Assembly (NCBI GenBank): GCA_027625915.1
Contig: JANTQA010000076.1
Location: 3,039,501-3,103,500 of the forward strand
Length of the DNA: 64,000 nt
From: Anaeramoeba flamelloides
Taxonomy: Eukaryota > Metamonada > Anaeramoebidae
Reading direction: 5' to 3'
Position 1 is the first letter of the stretch. The number at the start of each line of letters is the position of its first letter. A program made the position numbers and the translations under genes. Of the stretch, positions 46,505-59,110 are shown piece by piece. The notes beneath the pieces were generated by a model. The model saw only the letters and a program-made list of their open reading frames with translations, did no database searches and was not told the DNA's origin.

Positions 46505-48120
46505 TGATATAATTTTGGAAATCATTTAATAATTTTTCATTTGAAAATAAATTTTGTTTCTCAAATTGAATTAGATTTAATGATTTGAAAACTTCAAGAA
46601 TTATTTGCTTTTCTTTGAAATTCAAATAAACAGGACAATATAACCATTTTAAAAATAATTGTTTTTGCTTTTCAGTTAATTCATTTTTGAATTCATTTTT
46701 GATTGTTTTCCATTCTTTCCCAATTCTCATCAAAATTATTTCTTTTTCTGCAATTAATTTATTTGGGAAATTATTTGATTTTTTCATTATTATTGATATA
46801 AGAAGAAGAATAAGATGTAGAAGAAGAAGATGATGATGATGAAATAAATTGATTATAATAATTTTTAAAATCTTGGATTAAAATTTCATTTGGATTTAAA
46901 AAATCAATTGCACTTTTTTTTGTTTTTGCATTTTTGAAATTTAATAAAAAATTTCTTTTTGAAATAATTTCATGGTCTGTTTTTTCATTATTTGCAAATA
47001 ATAAATGGAATAGAAATTCTGTTTGATTATGAAAAATGGATGTATGGAAAATTGTGTTTTTCTCTGGTTTATTTGGGCTATTTATTACATCATCTGAAGA
47101 AGATTGGTATATTAAGGGTATTTTGTCAATTTGAATTAATTCTTGGAATAATTGCAAATTTCCAACTTTGACTGATTTGGTTAACTTTTTTTGAAAATCA
47201 AGATTTCTTTTGATTAAAGTATTTATTTCGTTTTGATCGTTTTTATTCAACTTCTTATTATCATCAATATATAGATCGATAATAGATTTATTGATTTTTA
47301 AGGATTGTATAAATTCTTGAACATTTTCTTGGTGATCTTCTTTATTGTCATAATAGCTTCTTCCATCACAATAAAGATCCAATTTGGTTAATGTTTGGTT
47401 GTACTTTAAGGCATGACTTAGAGATTTGATTCCCTTGGATCCAAATAGATACCCAGAAAGATCGAGGCTGGTTAAGGTTTGGTTGAAACTTAGGGCGTGA
47501 CTTAGTGATTCTGTTCCCTCGTTTCCAATTTCATTCTTCGAAAGATTCAATTGGATAAGGGTTTGGTTTACCTTTAGGGCTTCACTTAGTGGTTGCATTC
47601 CCTCGTCTCCAATTTGATTCAAAGAAAGATCCAAGTAGGCAAGGGTTTGGTTGACTTTTAGGGCTTCACTTAAAGCTTTCATTCCCTCTTCATCAATTTC
47701 ATTCTCACCAAGTCCAAGTGGGTAAGAGCTTGTTTTACTTTTAAAGATTCACTTAAAGCTTGCATTTCCTCGTCTCCAATTTGATTCCGAGAAAGATCAA
47801 AGTTGTGAAGGATTTGGTTGGCTTTTAGGGCTTGACTTAATGCTTGCATTCCCTCTTCTCAATTTCATTCTCACCAAGTCCAGGTAGACAAGGGTTTGGT
47901 TGACTTTTAGGCATTCGCATAGTGCTTGCATTCCCTCGTATCCAATTTGGTTCCAAGAAAGATTCAAGTGGGTGAGGGTTTGGTTGACTTTTAGGGCTTG
48001 ACTTAATGCTTGCATTCCCTCTTCATCAATTTCATTCTCAGAAAGATCCAAGTGGGTAAGGGTTTGATCATTTAAGATCAACCTTTGCAAATTGTTTTTG
48101 AATATTTCTTTTGGGTACAT
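46505..48120 (-). pseudogene. LRR-ankyrin-BTB gene copy A, 5' part
   Basis: The ATG at 48120 starts MYPKEIFKNNLQRL. At least seven 28-residue leucine-rich repeats of the LKVNQTLTHLDLSENEIGDE type follow (84-bp DNA period, ribonuclease-inhibitor/NLR-like), then an ankyrin-like region (KVGNLQLFQELIQ, NTIFHTSIFHNQTEFLFHLL), a Ser run, and a helical segment (EWKTIKNEFKNELTEKQKQL). Compared with copy B there are single-base losses in two repeats (near 47,713 and 47,880), a shortened D codon near 47,862, and one extra A near 46,780. The gene then runs into the insertion at 46,504. It is a decayed host gene. Intact relatives would be expected to act as intracellular scaffold or recognition proteins. 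Confidence 0.85.
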
Positions 48121-48555
48121 AGGGTTCCTTAGGTTCAATTAGTTTCCTATTGATTTCTTTAGTTTCCTTTAGGTTCCTTTAGTTTTAATTTGATTTCTTT
48201 TTATAATTTCAAACAGTTGAGCAATTCAAAAAAACCAAAAATTAAACTTTTTTATATTTTTTTATTTGGGTTTTGTTGTTTTTTTCAATTTGATTCTTTT
48301 TTGTTTTAAAACGAAAAAACAAAAATTCAATTTTCAAATAGAAGAAAAAATCGAATAATAGAAGAAAAATTCTAAAAAAGAGGAAAAAAGAAGAGAAAAA
48401 AAAAAATTCACAAAAAAAATGAGAAAAAGTATCAAAAATTTTCCATAAATCGCATTCCTAATTGAAAATTTACTGAAAATATCAAAAGATTTGACATTCA
48501 AAATTGATTTATACTTTAGTTTACTCAAGGATTTAGTAAACTGGACGTTGACTTG
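48121..48555. other. Upstream flank of LRR copy A
   Basis: The first 200 bases are nearly the same in copy B (62,640-62,860), including CAAACAGTTGAGCAATTC, so the promoter was duplicated too. From about 48,370 copy A has extra sequence lacking in copy B. Confidence 0.55.
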
Positions 48556-48559
48556 GAAC

Positions 48560-48646
48560 TAGAAAAAAAAAAAGAACGGTTTATATTTTGAAACACAAAT
48601 TTAAGTTATTTGGAACACAATATTTTGATCATTGATGAATGATAAT
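48560..48646. repeat. Solo end of the Tigger-like MITE
   Basis: TTATATTTTGAAACACAAAT and then AATATTTTGATCATTG resemble the right end of the MITE at 24,017-24,497. No opposite end was seen. Confidence 0.45.
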
Positions 48647-49161
48647 TTCAATCTAGAACACAAATATATATATATTCTTCAATACTTACCAATTTCTATC
48701 AGCCTTACACACAAGAGAAATTGGGAATTTGGGAAATAGGAAAAAAACAAATTTATCAAAAATTGTATTGTTGAACAGAATCTTTTTTTTCAATTCTAAA
48801 AAGGGAAAAATTTTCATTATATTTTAACTTTAAAACCACAAACTACATCCCTCTTCTTTTAGAACTCTATTTAGTTTGTAGAAAAATATTGAAAATAGAA
48901 GTGAAAAATTTTAGCCCTTTTCAACATTCAATATCAATATTAAAATTCCACATAAAGCCAAAGTTCCTTTAGATAAGAATCCTAATTATTAAGTATTATA
49001 TTCGAATACAAGATATTCTATTTTCTAAATTTTAGGGATTGTAAAACTTAAGGGAGGAGTATTTTTTTAAAACTTTTAATTGTAAAAATGAAATCTCGTC
49101 AAGATCTAATTCATTATTTTTGTTTTAAATTGAGAGTTTTAAAACTTGAAATAGATGAGTA

Positions 49162-49641
49162 CAGTGGTGGAAATAACCCGTTCAGACAACCTTTAACCCA
49201 TTACTAAAATTTAACTCGTGTTTTTTTTTCAGGCTTGGGTAAAGGAAGACCAGAAATCACTAATAGATTCTTGGTTCAGAACCAAATTGACTTTCGAGGT
49301 TAGATCTTTGATTAATCAAACTGGCTCAATTTTATTAAATGCTTTTGTTTCAAAAATTTCATTATATTTACAAAATTTGTGAGATTAAATGATTTTTTTA
49401 TAAAAAATCAAAAAATGAAATTATGTTCATTTTTTGAGTCAAAATATTACATTTTAATCTTCCATATCTTCAGAATTCTTTTTTAAAATTTATTTAAAGA
49501 ACCATATTTCTTGTTTATATACTGTTGCCACCCCATTGGTTTGTTTCTTTTATTTCTAGAGTCAGTAAATATTTTTTGCATTAGTTAAATTTTAGTAATG
49601 GGTTAAAATAAAAAACATGGGTTAGTTACACCACTTTACTG
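49162..49641. mobile_element. 480-bp TA-flanked MITE with AACCCATTACTAAAATTTAA repeats
   Basis: The left end is CAGTGGTGGAAATAACCCG after TA. The right end reads inward as CAGTAAAGTGGTGTAACTAA, also before TA. A longer subterminal block, AACCCATTACTAAAATTTAA, is present at about 49,197 and inverted at about 49,583-49,605. TA flanks and CAGTG ends fit a pogo/mariner-type non-autonomous element. No coding capacity. Confidence 0.75.
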
Positions 49642-50624
49642 TATTAAAAAATAAATTATTATTTTTAAGTCTCTTTTTTTTTTTGAAATCCAAAATTAGA
49701 CATATTTTTCAATATGCTTTTAAGGAACGATTCCTGTATTTTTTGTAAACATCTATGATACTTTTATTTCAAGTAAAATTGAATTATTAATCAATTCAAT
49801 TGACTAAAACTTAATAATATCGAATTAAACTATTTTTTAGCCTTTTAAATTTTTAATAATTATATTTTAAAACTGTAAACTTTTGTAATCAAATTATCAA
49901 TTTTTAAGATAAATATCCTATTGAAATTAAAAGAAAAAAAATAACAAGTAAATATAAAAATATATATTTTTCATTTTATTTCTGAATAAAATAATTAAAA
50001 ATTCAAAAAATTTTAAAAATTAAAAAAAGATAAAAATTAATATTTTTTGATTGAAAAGATAACAATGTTTGAAATAAAGATCAGTAAAACATATTAGAAT
50101 TTTTTTAATTTCTAAAATAAAGAAAAAAGTGAAAAGTCCACTATAATTTTTAGATCTCTTGCTAAATTGCAATTCCAACTTTTTTTTCAAATTATAAGGA
50201 AATTATATAAAATATTTAAATACATTTTTTTTTTTTTAGAAAAAGTAATAAATATTTTAAAATAAAGTTGAATTTATTAAGAACAATTTTAATACATTTT
50301 GGATAATTTAAAAAAAAAAAAAAAATACCTTCTTTGGCTTTAATCAAAATGGTTAACTTTATAAATGGAAATTTAAAATACAAAAGACACAAACTATGAA
50401 GGCACTTATTCAAATATTTACAAATAAAAAATAGTATTTTAATTACTTTTAATAAGGAAAAGTACAGATAACTTCACTTCAACTTTTGAAATTTTTTAAT
50501 TTTTATTTCTTGTAATCCAATTCAGTCACCTTGGTATTTTACTAAATTCGAAATTATCTAATACATAGTTTATTTAAAATAATAAACTTTGGAATCACAA
50601 TAAACTAAACATAATTTCAACAAT
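49642..50624. other. AT-rich noncoding stretch
   Basis: Nothing recognised. Confidence 0.4.
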
Positions 50625-51150
50625 CGTGACTCACCTGAAAGAATAAATTGAAAAAAAAAATTCAATTTTGATTTTTAATTACAACAAATAATTAAATATA
50701 ATTTATAATTTCACTTTTAAATCATTCTAAATCTATAAAAACCTGACATTTTAATAATTAAAAGCCAAAAACAAAAGAAACAAGTGAGTTACAATTAGAA
50801 ATGAGTATTCCAGATTTTTTATTACTAAACTTTCAATCATTAAAGTAAATAACAAGATTTTTTACGAACAATTAAATTCATTTTAAAGGGAAGTATAGAG
50901 TCTCAATTTTCATAGTATTATTTGCCTTTTCGAAGATCTTTTTTTTTTACCACATGGTCTTTGAAAAAAAAAAGTAAGGAGAAATCAAAAAAATTGAAAA
51001 ATTTTTCAAAAAAAAAAGAAAAAATTAGAAAAATTAGAAAAAATGATTCTCATCCATAAATTTGAAAATATTTTATTTTTAAGAATACTGGAATAAACCC
51101 TAAAAAATTTCCATTAACATTATAAAGTGTGTCAAAAATTTTGAAATCCA
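50625..51150 (-). repeat. About 550-bp dispersed element with GTGAGTCA ends, copy 3
   Basis: Begins CGTGACTCACCTGAAAGAAT and ends near CCATTAACATTATAAAGTGT and GTCAAAAATTTTG, in the same orientation as 27,685-28,290. Confidence 0.65.
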
Positions 51151-51442
51151 GTTTTGAAGATTTTAGATTTAATATCTATCAAATGAATATTAATTTTGGT
51201 TTAGAGTTTTAATAAAGTTAAAATATTGTTTTTATATACTTCATAAAAGAAATTTTTAACCAAAAATACATCTTTGTTTTTTTTTCAGATAGGAAAATTA
51301 AGATTATTTATTCGAATTTTTTTTTGGTCAAGTTAAGAAGATTAGATTTAAGTTACAAGATGAAGTTTTTGATCATCTTTAAAAAACAATGCAATGAAAA
51401 TCATGATGATTAAAAAATAAATCTAAAATAAAACATTTCAGT

Positions 51443-51480
<38 letters not shown>

Positions 51481-51964
51481 CTGAAGAGTTGAACAGAAAG
51501 AATCCAAAACAGTTAAAATATAAAACCTCTAAATAATAAAAAAAATTGGCCTTTTTATTATTTTACAGATAACAAAAGTATCAAAGTCTTAAAATGAACT
51601 TTAAAAGTTGAAAGAAAAAACAGAAAAAAGAATAAAATTTTATCACCAGGACAATCAAAAAATCCCAAAAAAAAAACAATCAGATCTTTTAAACTGAAAA
51701 TTTCAATTGGGTAAAAATGAACTTCTTTTCCAAATGATAATACTTTTCTCAAAACGAGATAAAGGGCTTTGATTATTGATGTTTAGCTTAATGATATCCT
51801 TGTGTAATGAATTACTCTACTACCTTTAGGGATTCAAAATAAATAACATTTACAAGTCCCCTTAAAAAAATAATTTGAAGCTCTGAATCATTTTTTAACT
51901 TTTTTCCCCTTTCTAAAATTTAAACACAAATAAAAAATCCAACTATAACAAAAATATAAAAATT
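51151..51964. other. Upstream region of the RCC1-BTB gene, with (TA)n
   Basis: A TA microsatellite lies at about 51,446-51,478. A partial copy of the AATCCCTTAA repeat (CTACTACCTTTAGGG then AAGTCCCCTTAAAA) is at 51,780-51,870. The promoter should lie between there and 51,965. Confidence 0.5.
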
Positions 51965-54248
51965 ATGAGCAAATCAAAAATATATTTATCTGGATCAATA
52001 TCATTTAAGGAATGTTGTTCAGAAAGTAAACTTCCTGTGTGGTCTGAAGTTGATAAAATAGAAGAACCAGAACTTGTTAAAAAAGTCGTAATGACATTTC
52101 ATTGTTTCCTTGTCTGGAAAACAACAGGACTGTTGCAGCTTTATCTTCATTCTGAAAACAAATTCTTCAAGTATAAATTACCAAACAATGAAACAATCAA
52201 AGACATTCAATCTGGTTATCAGAGTTTTTTAGTTTTAACGGAATGCGGAAAAGTTTATTCGATCGCGCAATTAAATACTTATAAGGAAATACCTTTGAGT
52301 GATCCTAATTTGAGTAAATGGGATTTAATCAGGCATGTTTCTTTTTTCGAAGAGAATAATTTGTTTGTTGAATCAATTACAATGGGTGCTGGAACAAATT
52401 ATTATGTTTGTAAAGGAAACAAACTCTACACAAACGGTTATAATTTTTATGGTAAAATTTTTTTCTCCTTCTTTTTCTTTTTCTTTTTCTTTTTCCCTAG
52501 TTTTTGTTTTTTCATATCGACTTCTTCTTTTCCGATTTTCCTATTTTTTTTTTTTTTTTCCTTTTTCATTTTCTTTTTCATTTTCTTTTTCTTTTCGATT
52601 TTTCTTTTCTTTTTTAATTTCTTTTCAAAAAATAAATTCTTTTTTTTTCTACTAACATGCTGGTGAGATTATTTGATCTTTTAATTCTTTTTCATTTTTT
52701 TCTTTTTCTTTCTCTTTTAATTCTTTTTCATATTCTAATTCATTTTTTTGATCTTTTTCTTCTTTTTCTTCTTTTTCATTTTCCTTTTTTTCATTTTTCT
52801 TCAATTCTTCTTTCCTTCTTCTTCTTCTCCTTCTTTCTTTTTTATTTTTTCACTTTTCTCTGAATAAAATTTTGATTTCAATTTCCTGAACACCTCCTAA
52901 CCAAATCTAAAAAAACCCTTTATTTTCCTTCCGTTCCAACAACACTTTTCGTTTTTAATCCTTGTGTCATCTAGGACAGCTTTTAAATGGCACGCAAACA
53001 GAGTCTCAAACTCCAATTTATGTTTGTGATAAGGTTGATCAAGTCTTTTCTGGGGTACACTCCATTCACTGTTTTCTTACGAAAACGAGTGGTGAATTAT
53101 TTGCCTGTGGTTGTAACGATTATGGGCAACTTGGGGCAGGAGACATGTGTCCACATAATAACTTGGATGAGATCAAAAATTGGAAGTCCAGCGATATCAC
53201 AGATATTTATTGTACATTTACTGCGTCTCTTTTGCTCTCCAAAGAAGGGAAATTATACTCATGTGGTGGTTCTTTACTTACGAGCACTGGCAAGCTCTCA
53301 AAGGTTTTTACTCACGTTCCAACACTTCAAGATCACACATTTACCAAAATTCAAGGTGGGGAAAATTTTTTTATTGCACAAACAAGCGATTATAAATTGT
53401 ATGGTTGGGGCTTCACTCCGGATTTAATCCCAAATGAGGGTTTGTCAGTTAGTCGATCAGCACAACCTTCAAAGATCACTCCACCTACTTATTTTGCTGA
53501 GAATTTGATCAATTTTACAATTTCAAGTGGAACAAAGGGTATATTCATTTATTCCGAATCTCAAAATTCACTCATCGATGACTTCAAAAAATTATTTGAA
53601 TCAAAAAAATATTGCGATTCAAAAATTAAGCTTTCGAACAAAGACGAAATACCATGTCACAAACTAATACTTGAATTGAGAACAAATTTAAAGTTTGAAC
53701 AAATCCAAAATATATTCAATCAAAAGAATTTCACCTGCGAAGAAATAAATTGCTTTTTACAATATATTTATTATGACTATCAATCAAACAGAGAGTTTAT
53801 TAAAAAAATCTTTAAATCCTTAAATTTAAATTACCCCCATGAAAATAATCTTGTATCAGATTTATACAAATTATATAAAAATGAAGAGTCAAAAGATTTT
53901 AATATTTTGGTTTATGAAGACTATGATGATGATGACGAAAATTTTGAAGAAATTCCCGTTCATAAATTAATATTGTTAACAAGATCTGGGTTATTTAGGG
54001 AAATGTTTGAAAATATAAACGAAAAAGAACAAAATACAAACCAGATTAAAGATTATTCAGGTAAAACTATTGAAAGTTTGGAACTTTTAATCAAGTATTT
54101 TTATACCAATTCAATTAATTTGACAGCTGACGACGACCCAGAATTGGTTGTAGAAGAATTAGGAGATGCAACAGAATATTATCAGTTAAGTGAGATGTCT
54201 AATTTAAAACTCGAATTAGATAAAATTAAATCACAATTTAAGATTTAA
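51965..54248 (+). CDS. RCC1-repeat protein with two BTB domains, two exons
   Basis: Exon 1 is 51,965-52,451 and exon 2 is 52,975-54,248. The joint restores the RCC1 signature (NGYNFYGQLLNG) with matching phase, giving 586 residues. Residues 1-355 or so form a diverged RCC1-like propeller: GCGNDYGQLGAG-type blade (FACGCNDYGQLGAGDM), KLYSCGGSLL, KLYGWG. BTB domain 1 is about 366-435 (YCDSKIKLSNKDEIPCHKLI) and BTB domain 2 about 467-565 (DFNILVYED, then EIPVHKLILLTRSGLFREMF). Such proteins are a large family in some amoebae; BTB domains pair with themselves or cullin 3, and the propeller likely binds a client. A ubiquitin-ligase adaptor role is inference. The start is the first ATG after an A-rich leader (AAAAATTATGAGC). 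Confidence 0.87.
52452..52974 (+). other. Intron of the RCC1-BTB gene
   Basis: 523 nt, GTAAAATT at the 5' end and GTCATCTAG at the 3' end. It is almost pure pyrimidine on the plus strand, CTTTTT repeats over about 400 bases, which creates long F/S/L open frames that are not coding. Confidence 0.8.
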
Positions 54249-56150
54249 TTTATATTTATTGAAATGATCATATTACTTATTTTGTTTTTTTTTATTTTCT
54301 CATTTAAACATATTTATTTTTTCATTTTTCTTTTTTCATTTTCGATTTCTTTTTTTTTTATATACTTTAAGTTATTACTTAAGAATTGTTTCTTTATATA
54401 TGTCGTTATTTAAATGATTTTGAGAAAATAAGTAATATATTTTTCTTACTATGGTGATATATTTATAGTACCCATATTGAAAAAATTAGATTTTCTTCAT
54501 TTTCGAAATAACCGACCAAATTATGTGACTTATTTTTCCTTGAAGTGGTGAGGATCTTTAAGGACAAAAAAATAATTAAAAAAAAAAAAAAAAAATAATT
54601 CAGATTTTTGTATTTATTTTGGATTCTTAAAGTGGTTGTTTAGGTAAAAAAGGGACACAAACCCCCTTCTACAACAAGACAAGACAAGAAAAGATAAGGA
54701 AAATTTTTACAAAAAAAAATCTCTAAATTTTGTATTTTTGAAATACAATCACATAATACACATTATTATACATAACAAATTTTGGAAAAAGGTTAACAAC
54801 TTTATTAGATATTAATAGGAATTGAAAAAAAAATGAAAATTTTCAGTAATATTTTTTTTCATTTTTAATTGTAAAATTTTTGAAATTTTTTATTTGATCC
54901 TTATAGGGAGATTCTTTTCATATATTTTTTTAATAGTCTAAAAAGAATCATATTTTTTAATTTTAAAATAGAATAAAATATTTCTTTCAATAGATATTGC
55001 TAAATTAAATTGAAAAAATTGTGGTTTTTCTGTTTTTGGAATATTTTTTTATCATTTTATTTTTTTCCATTTTACGCGTTTTTATATACTGTTGTTTTTT
55101 TTCTTTCTGCAAACTGTTTTAACATTTATTCTTTTTTCTTATTATTAGTGTTCAATCTAAAGTTCATTCATTATAAATTATTTCAAAAATAAAAAAATAC
55201 CCCAAAAATAGTTGTTTTTTTCAAAAGTCGGTAATTTTGAAAATGGGTGTATTCAAATCTTCATGAGTTTAATAGCTATCTTTTCTGAAAGGATTAGAGT
55301 CATCATCTATTTTTCTATAATCAAACTATGTTGTAATTGTGTATAAATGATATTAGTGCACTATGGCTCAAATAGTTTCTGCGACTCTAAAAAATCTATT
55401 ATAAATCTTATTGTACAATAAATTATTAAATTTTTTACTTAGGATCACTATTAAAATAGTTTCATTTTTGAAAATTTATTTTTTTTAATTCCTTTTCCAA
55501 ATCTAAAAATAAAAACCTCAAAATACAAATATTCTGGTTTTTAATAATTCATCTTCAGAACTTCCAAAAGTAACTATTTTTATAATTTTTATATTTAAAA
55601 GATTAACTCAATAATATTCAACATAAAAGTACAAAGACTGATTAGTTTTGTTTTCTTTTGATAAAGATAATTGTAGCATCAAAATATTTCCATGATTTCA
55701 GAAATAATTTGTCAAAAAACTTTATTCGTTAATTATTTAATTTTTTTAAAAAAAGGAATTTTTTAGAAGCTAACTAATCTACATTTTGTCAAAAAGTTTT
55801 AAAAGATATTTTGGAAATTTGTAGTCTGAATATTGATAATTCAACCTTTAAATTGGTAGTAAAATTTTAGATTTTTATTCTGAAATTGTTGGGTTTTTTA
55901 CTAATACATAGATCATTTTTAATTGATGAGATCAACAAATATTACTAGTTGACTAATCAATGTTTTTGAGACATTAGAACCATGTAGCACTAATGTGATT
56001 AAACCTAATAACACACTTTTATATTAAGCTTCTCCTTGGTAGAAGCTAATCCCTTAATTACATAAAATAATCATAACTTTGAAAAAATAATTTATATAAA
56101 AGATGTAAAACTGAAATCCAATGAATTTTTTGCTAACTTAAATTTTTAGA
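54249..56150. other. AT-rich noncoding stretch
   Basis: No gene seen. AGAAGCTAATCCCTTAATTA at 56,040 resembles one end of the TTAAGGGACT family. Confidence 0.4.
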
Positions 56151-56347
56151 ATTTATATTTTCCTTGTAGTTTTGTATATTCCGATTTTCAATAAATGAAA
56201 AAAAAAATTCGAAAAAATTAGAGTTTTCGATTTTGAATTAATAGTCTAAACAAATTGTTTATTCTTGTTAACAACAATCTTTATAAAAATTTAAATCACA
56301 TGAATTCAGAAAAAAAAATGATTTGTATGTATAATATAACCCATTTT

Positions 56348-56872
56348 CCCATCAAAATGGACCAGTATAAGAGTTTAAATTCCATATATTTAAAGATTTT
56401 GAATGGATATTAATATAAATTAATATATTAGGAATATCATAATTGGAATCATTTTTTCACATTTTTGATCATTTTTGTTTTGTATTTTTTTTTCAATATT
56501 TTTTTCATTAATATTTAATAATTTGCAATTTTTTTTTGTATTGCATGATCAATAGTCACTAGATAAAAATGTATTAATAATGTTACTCAAACATTGAAAA
56601 GAATTAAGAAGAAATAATATTGGTTTCTATTGGAATTTTCTGAAGATCTTCAATAGAAGATCAAAATGAACAATCTTGTTTTTCTCTATGGCACTCTAAG
56701 AATTTGAGTTTTTCAATTTTGAAGAAAATAAATTGACTCTTAAGAATTACTTCAGACCAGGTATAAACGTATATTCCTTTGATGTCTAGTATTCAACTTA
56801 TTTCTTATTTGTTCTTCCAAAGTTAATTATAAAAAATAATTGATATTTCAATTTTTTGGGCACCATTGACTG
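56348..56872. mobile_element. GGGGCCC-terminus MITE family, diverged copy
   Basis: Interior landmarks (GGAATCATTTTTTCACATTT, TTGCATGATCAATAGTCACT) match 44,285-44,964. The right end reads inward CAGTCAATGGTGCCCAAAAA; the left end is worn. Similarity to the copy at 63,861 also covers about 180 bases before the left end (from about 56,165), so the repeated unit there is longer. Confidence 0.65.
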
Positions 56873-57209
56873 AAAAAAAGGTTAGAATTACAAAAAAATT
56901 AAATATGATTGATTAAATTTTATTTTGAAAAATCCAATTTCATCTTAGAACAAAAATATAATTTATTAAAATTTAGAAATGACTATAAAATTTCAATGGT
57001 GTAATTATTTATATTTTTGAAAAAGAGTTTTAACTAATTTGAAATATTTTACTCTATTCTATATTTTTTTTTTTAGGATTTTTTTGTTTGAGGATTGAAA
57101 TATTCAGCCAGAAAATAAGCTTATATTTAAAAAAATACTTTATATATTAGATATAAAAATTTATTTAAATAGTTATAAAAATATTAAATATAGTGATCAT
57201 AATAAAAAT

Positions 57210-57672
57210 TAGTGATCAAATGATTATAAAAAGTATTTCAAAATAAAACATTGGTGTTTTTTTAATCTTCTTGTTTCTAATGAAATATAATTCATTTCTC
57301 AATATTATTACTAAGATGAAATTCCTTTTGAAAGTAAATTCATTGATGTTCTGTATAAATTTTAGAAGAATTATAATTAGATTCAATTTTTTTTTTTGGT
57401 AATTTTTTTCAGAAAATTTTACTCAACTAATTATAACTCTTTTTTTTTGAAAGAAATTTTTTTACTTTTGATTCATCATTTTTAGAATTTCAATTTCTAA
57501 AATAATAGAACTTTAAGAAAATTAATATTTTTTTTTTACTTTGAGTTTATAGAGTCAATTTCTTTGATTTTATAATGTATGTTCCAGTTACAAAAACAAA
57601 TACAAAAGAAAAATGGATTATTTATTTTGAAACACTTATATAACTTTTCTAAAGATATTATTTTACCAACAC
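57210..57672. mobile_element. Tigger-like MITE, diverged copy
   Basis: Starts TAGTGATCAAATGATTATAA and shares AATAATAGAACTTTAAGAAA, TTTCTTTGATTTTATAATGT and TTATTTTGAAACAC with 24,017-24,497. The right end is weak (about 57,655-57,672). Confidence 0.5.
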
Positions 57673-58069
57673 TACTTCAATTTTTAAAACTTTAATCAAC
57701 TTTCAATAAATTTTGTGAAATAAAAATGAGTTTATTTATAAAGTATTCAAACAGATATTCTTATTTTATGAATCAAAATAAATCAAAATTTTGAAAATTA
57801 TCTTTGTAAAATTTCAATAAACAATTTGGAAATCATTAAGATTTTGAACCCTATATATAAAAGTGTACATTCTATTAAAATAAACGAAAATCATTATTTC
57901 AATATAAAAACAAAATATTTTTTCAATTTTTTTGGAGAAGAATATTTTTCAAAAATTATTAATAAAAAAGATTCAATAGCTTTATTAGCTCTTGGACTAG
58001 TGTAAATATAGAATGTTATCAAACCAGAAGTTTTTAAAAAAAGTTCAAAAAACAATTTTGGTTTTAGTG

Positions 58070-58370
58070 AAGTATCCTCAAGTGTTGCAGAGTGTTGTAG
58101 GGTGTTTCTTGAGAGTTTTCTTTTTTATCTGTGAAATCTAGTGATTTTCGTTAGGTTTTTTTGAGTTTTCTATTTATTTAGAATTTCAATAGATTTTCGT
58201 TAGGTTTTTTTTACTTAAGAAATAAACCGAAAATTTTAATAAATTTTCTGTTTATTTCTAAAGTAAAAAAAACCTAGAACACTTTATAAATAAAATAGAA
58301 AACCACAAAAAAACCTAGAACACTTATCAAAATAAATAGAAAACTCAAGAAGAAGTAACTCCAGGTTTTA
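58070..58370. repeat. Foldback repeat with AACCTAACGAAAA-type motifs
   Basis: GTTTTCTATTTATTT and then TTAGGTTTTTTTTACTTAAG on the left mirror AAAGTAAAAAAAACCTAGAA and AAAATAGAAAACCAC on the right around a short centre (CCGAAAATTTT). A related, looser block follows at 58,500-58,840. No gene. Confidence 0.55.
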
Positions 58371-58959
58371 ATTTATCATTGAGAAAATATAAAGAAAAAA
58401 TTGAAATTTTCTAAAAATTTTGAAAATTTAAAATAAAAAAAACAAATATCCATTTTCCAGAATTCAAAAGAATAAAGTAAAATCAAAGATTTAACATATT
58501 CTTGGAAAGACTGGAAAATATAACAGGGTGTTTATTGATTATTTCTGTTTTATCTTTAGAATATATTGATTTTCCCAATTAATAGTAAATAAAAATTTGA
58601 AAATCTAACATATTTTTTTTTAAATTTCTCAAATTACAAAAAACCTAACAGATCTTTTTTAGAACTCAAAAATGTTGAGTAAAATAAAATATTTGACTTC
58701 ATTCATTTTATTCTAGATAACCTAACGAAAAGTGAAAAGTATTTTTTTGTTTTTTAAATAAACCAATAATTATATAAAATTTCAGTTTATTTCTCAAATT
58801 TGCAAAAACCGAAATGAAAAAGTACAGGAATTAGAAACTCAGCACTTAAATAATAATAATAATTAAGAAAATATCTTTTTTTTTTGAAATAATCTGATAA
58901 GAATTTTTTTATTGAAATAATCAGAAAATATACTATTTTTATAAATTTTATACTCACTT

Positions 58960-59110
58960 TATAATAGTAATGGGAGTTGTTTTGAGGGTTTAATCCAGTA
59001 TTCTTATCTAAAAAATCATATTTTCAAATTGATAGATGAGAATCATTATTTGTAATTTTGTTAAATTGTTTACTTTTTACTTTTTTTTCTAAAGATTTTG
59101 TATTTTCCAT
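58960..59110 (+). repeat. About 550-bp dispersed element, partial copy 4
   Basis: ACTCACTTTATAATAGTAAT and GGGAGTTGTTTTGAGGGTTT match the left part of the copies at 37,160 and (minus) 28,240. The right part is lost or too diverged. Confidence 0.55.

Larger units (their letters stand above)
39300..49150. repeat. Segmental duplication, copy A (interrupted)
   Basis: Aligns to 59,560-63,320 in the same orientation. The LRR-ankyrin-BTB gene region is the best preserved part; the flanks are more diverged (compare 39,640-39,990 with 59,650-60,000, and 48,800-49,110 with 62,950-63,260). Copy A carries a 5.56-kb insertion at 40,942-46,504 and about 350 extra bases around 48,370-48,740. The outer limits are approximate. 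Confidence 0.85.

Noticed and set aside
45000-48200. CRISPR-like array suggested by the regular 84-bp spacing in the LRR region
   Set aside because: The periodic unit codes for 28-residue leucine-rich repeats; there are no unique spacers.
52456-52863. Long F/S/L-rich open frames between the two RCC1-BTB exons
   Set aside because: They are readings of the pyrimidine-rich intron; the flanking exons join in phase without them.
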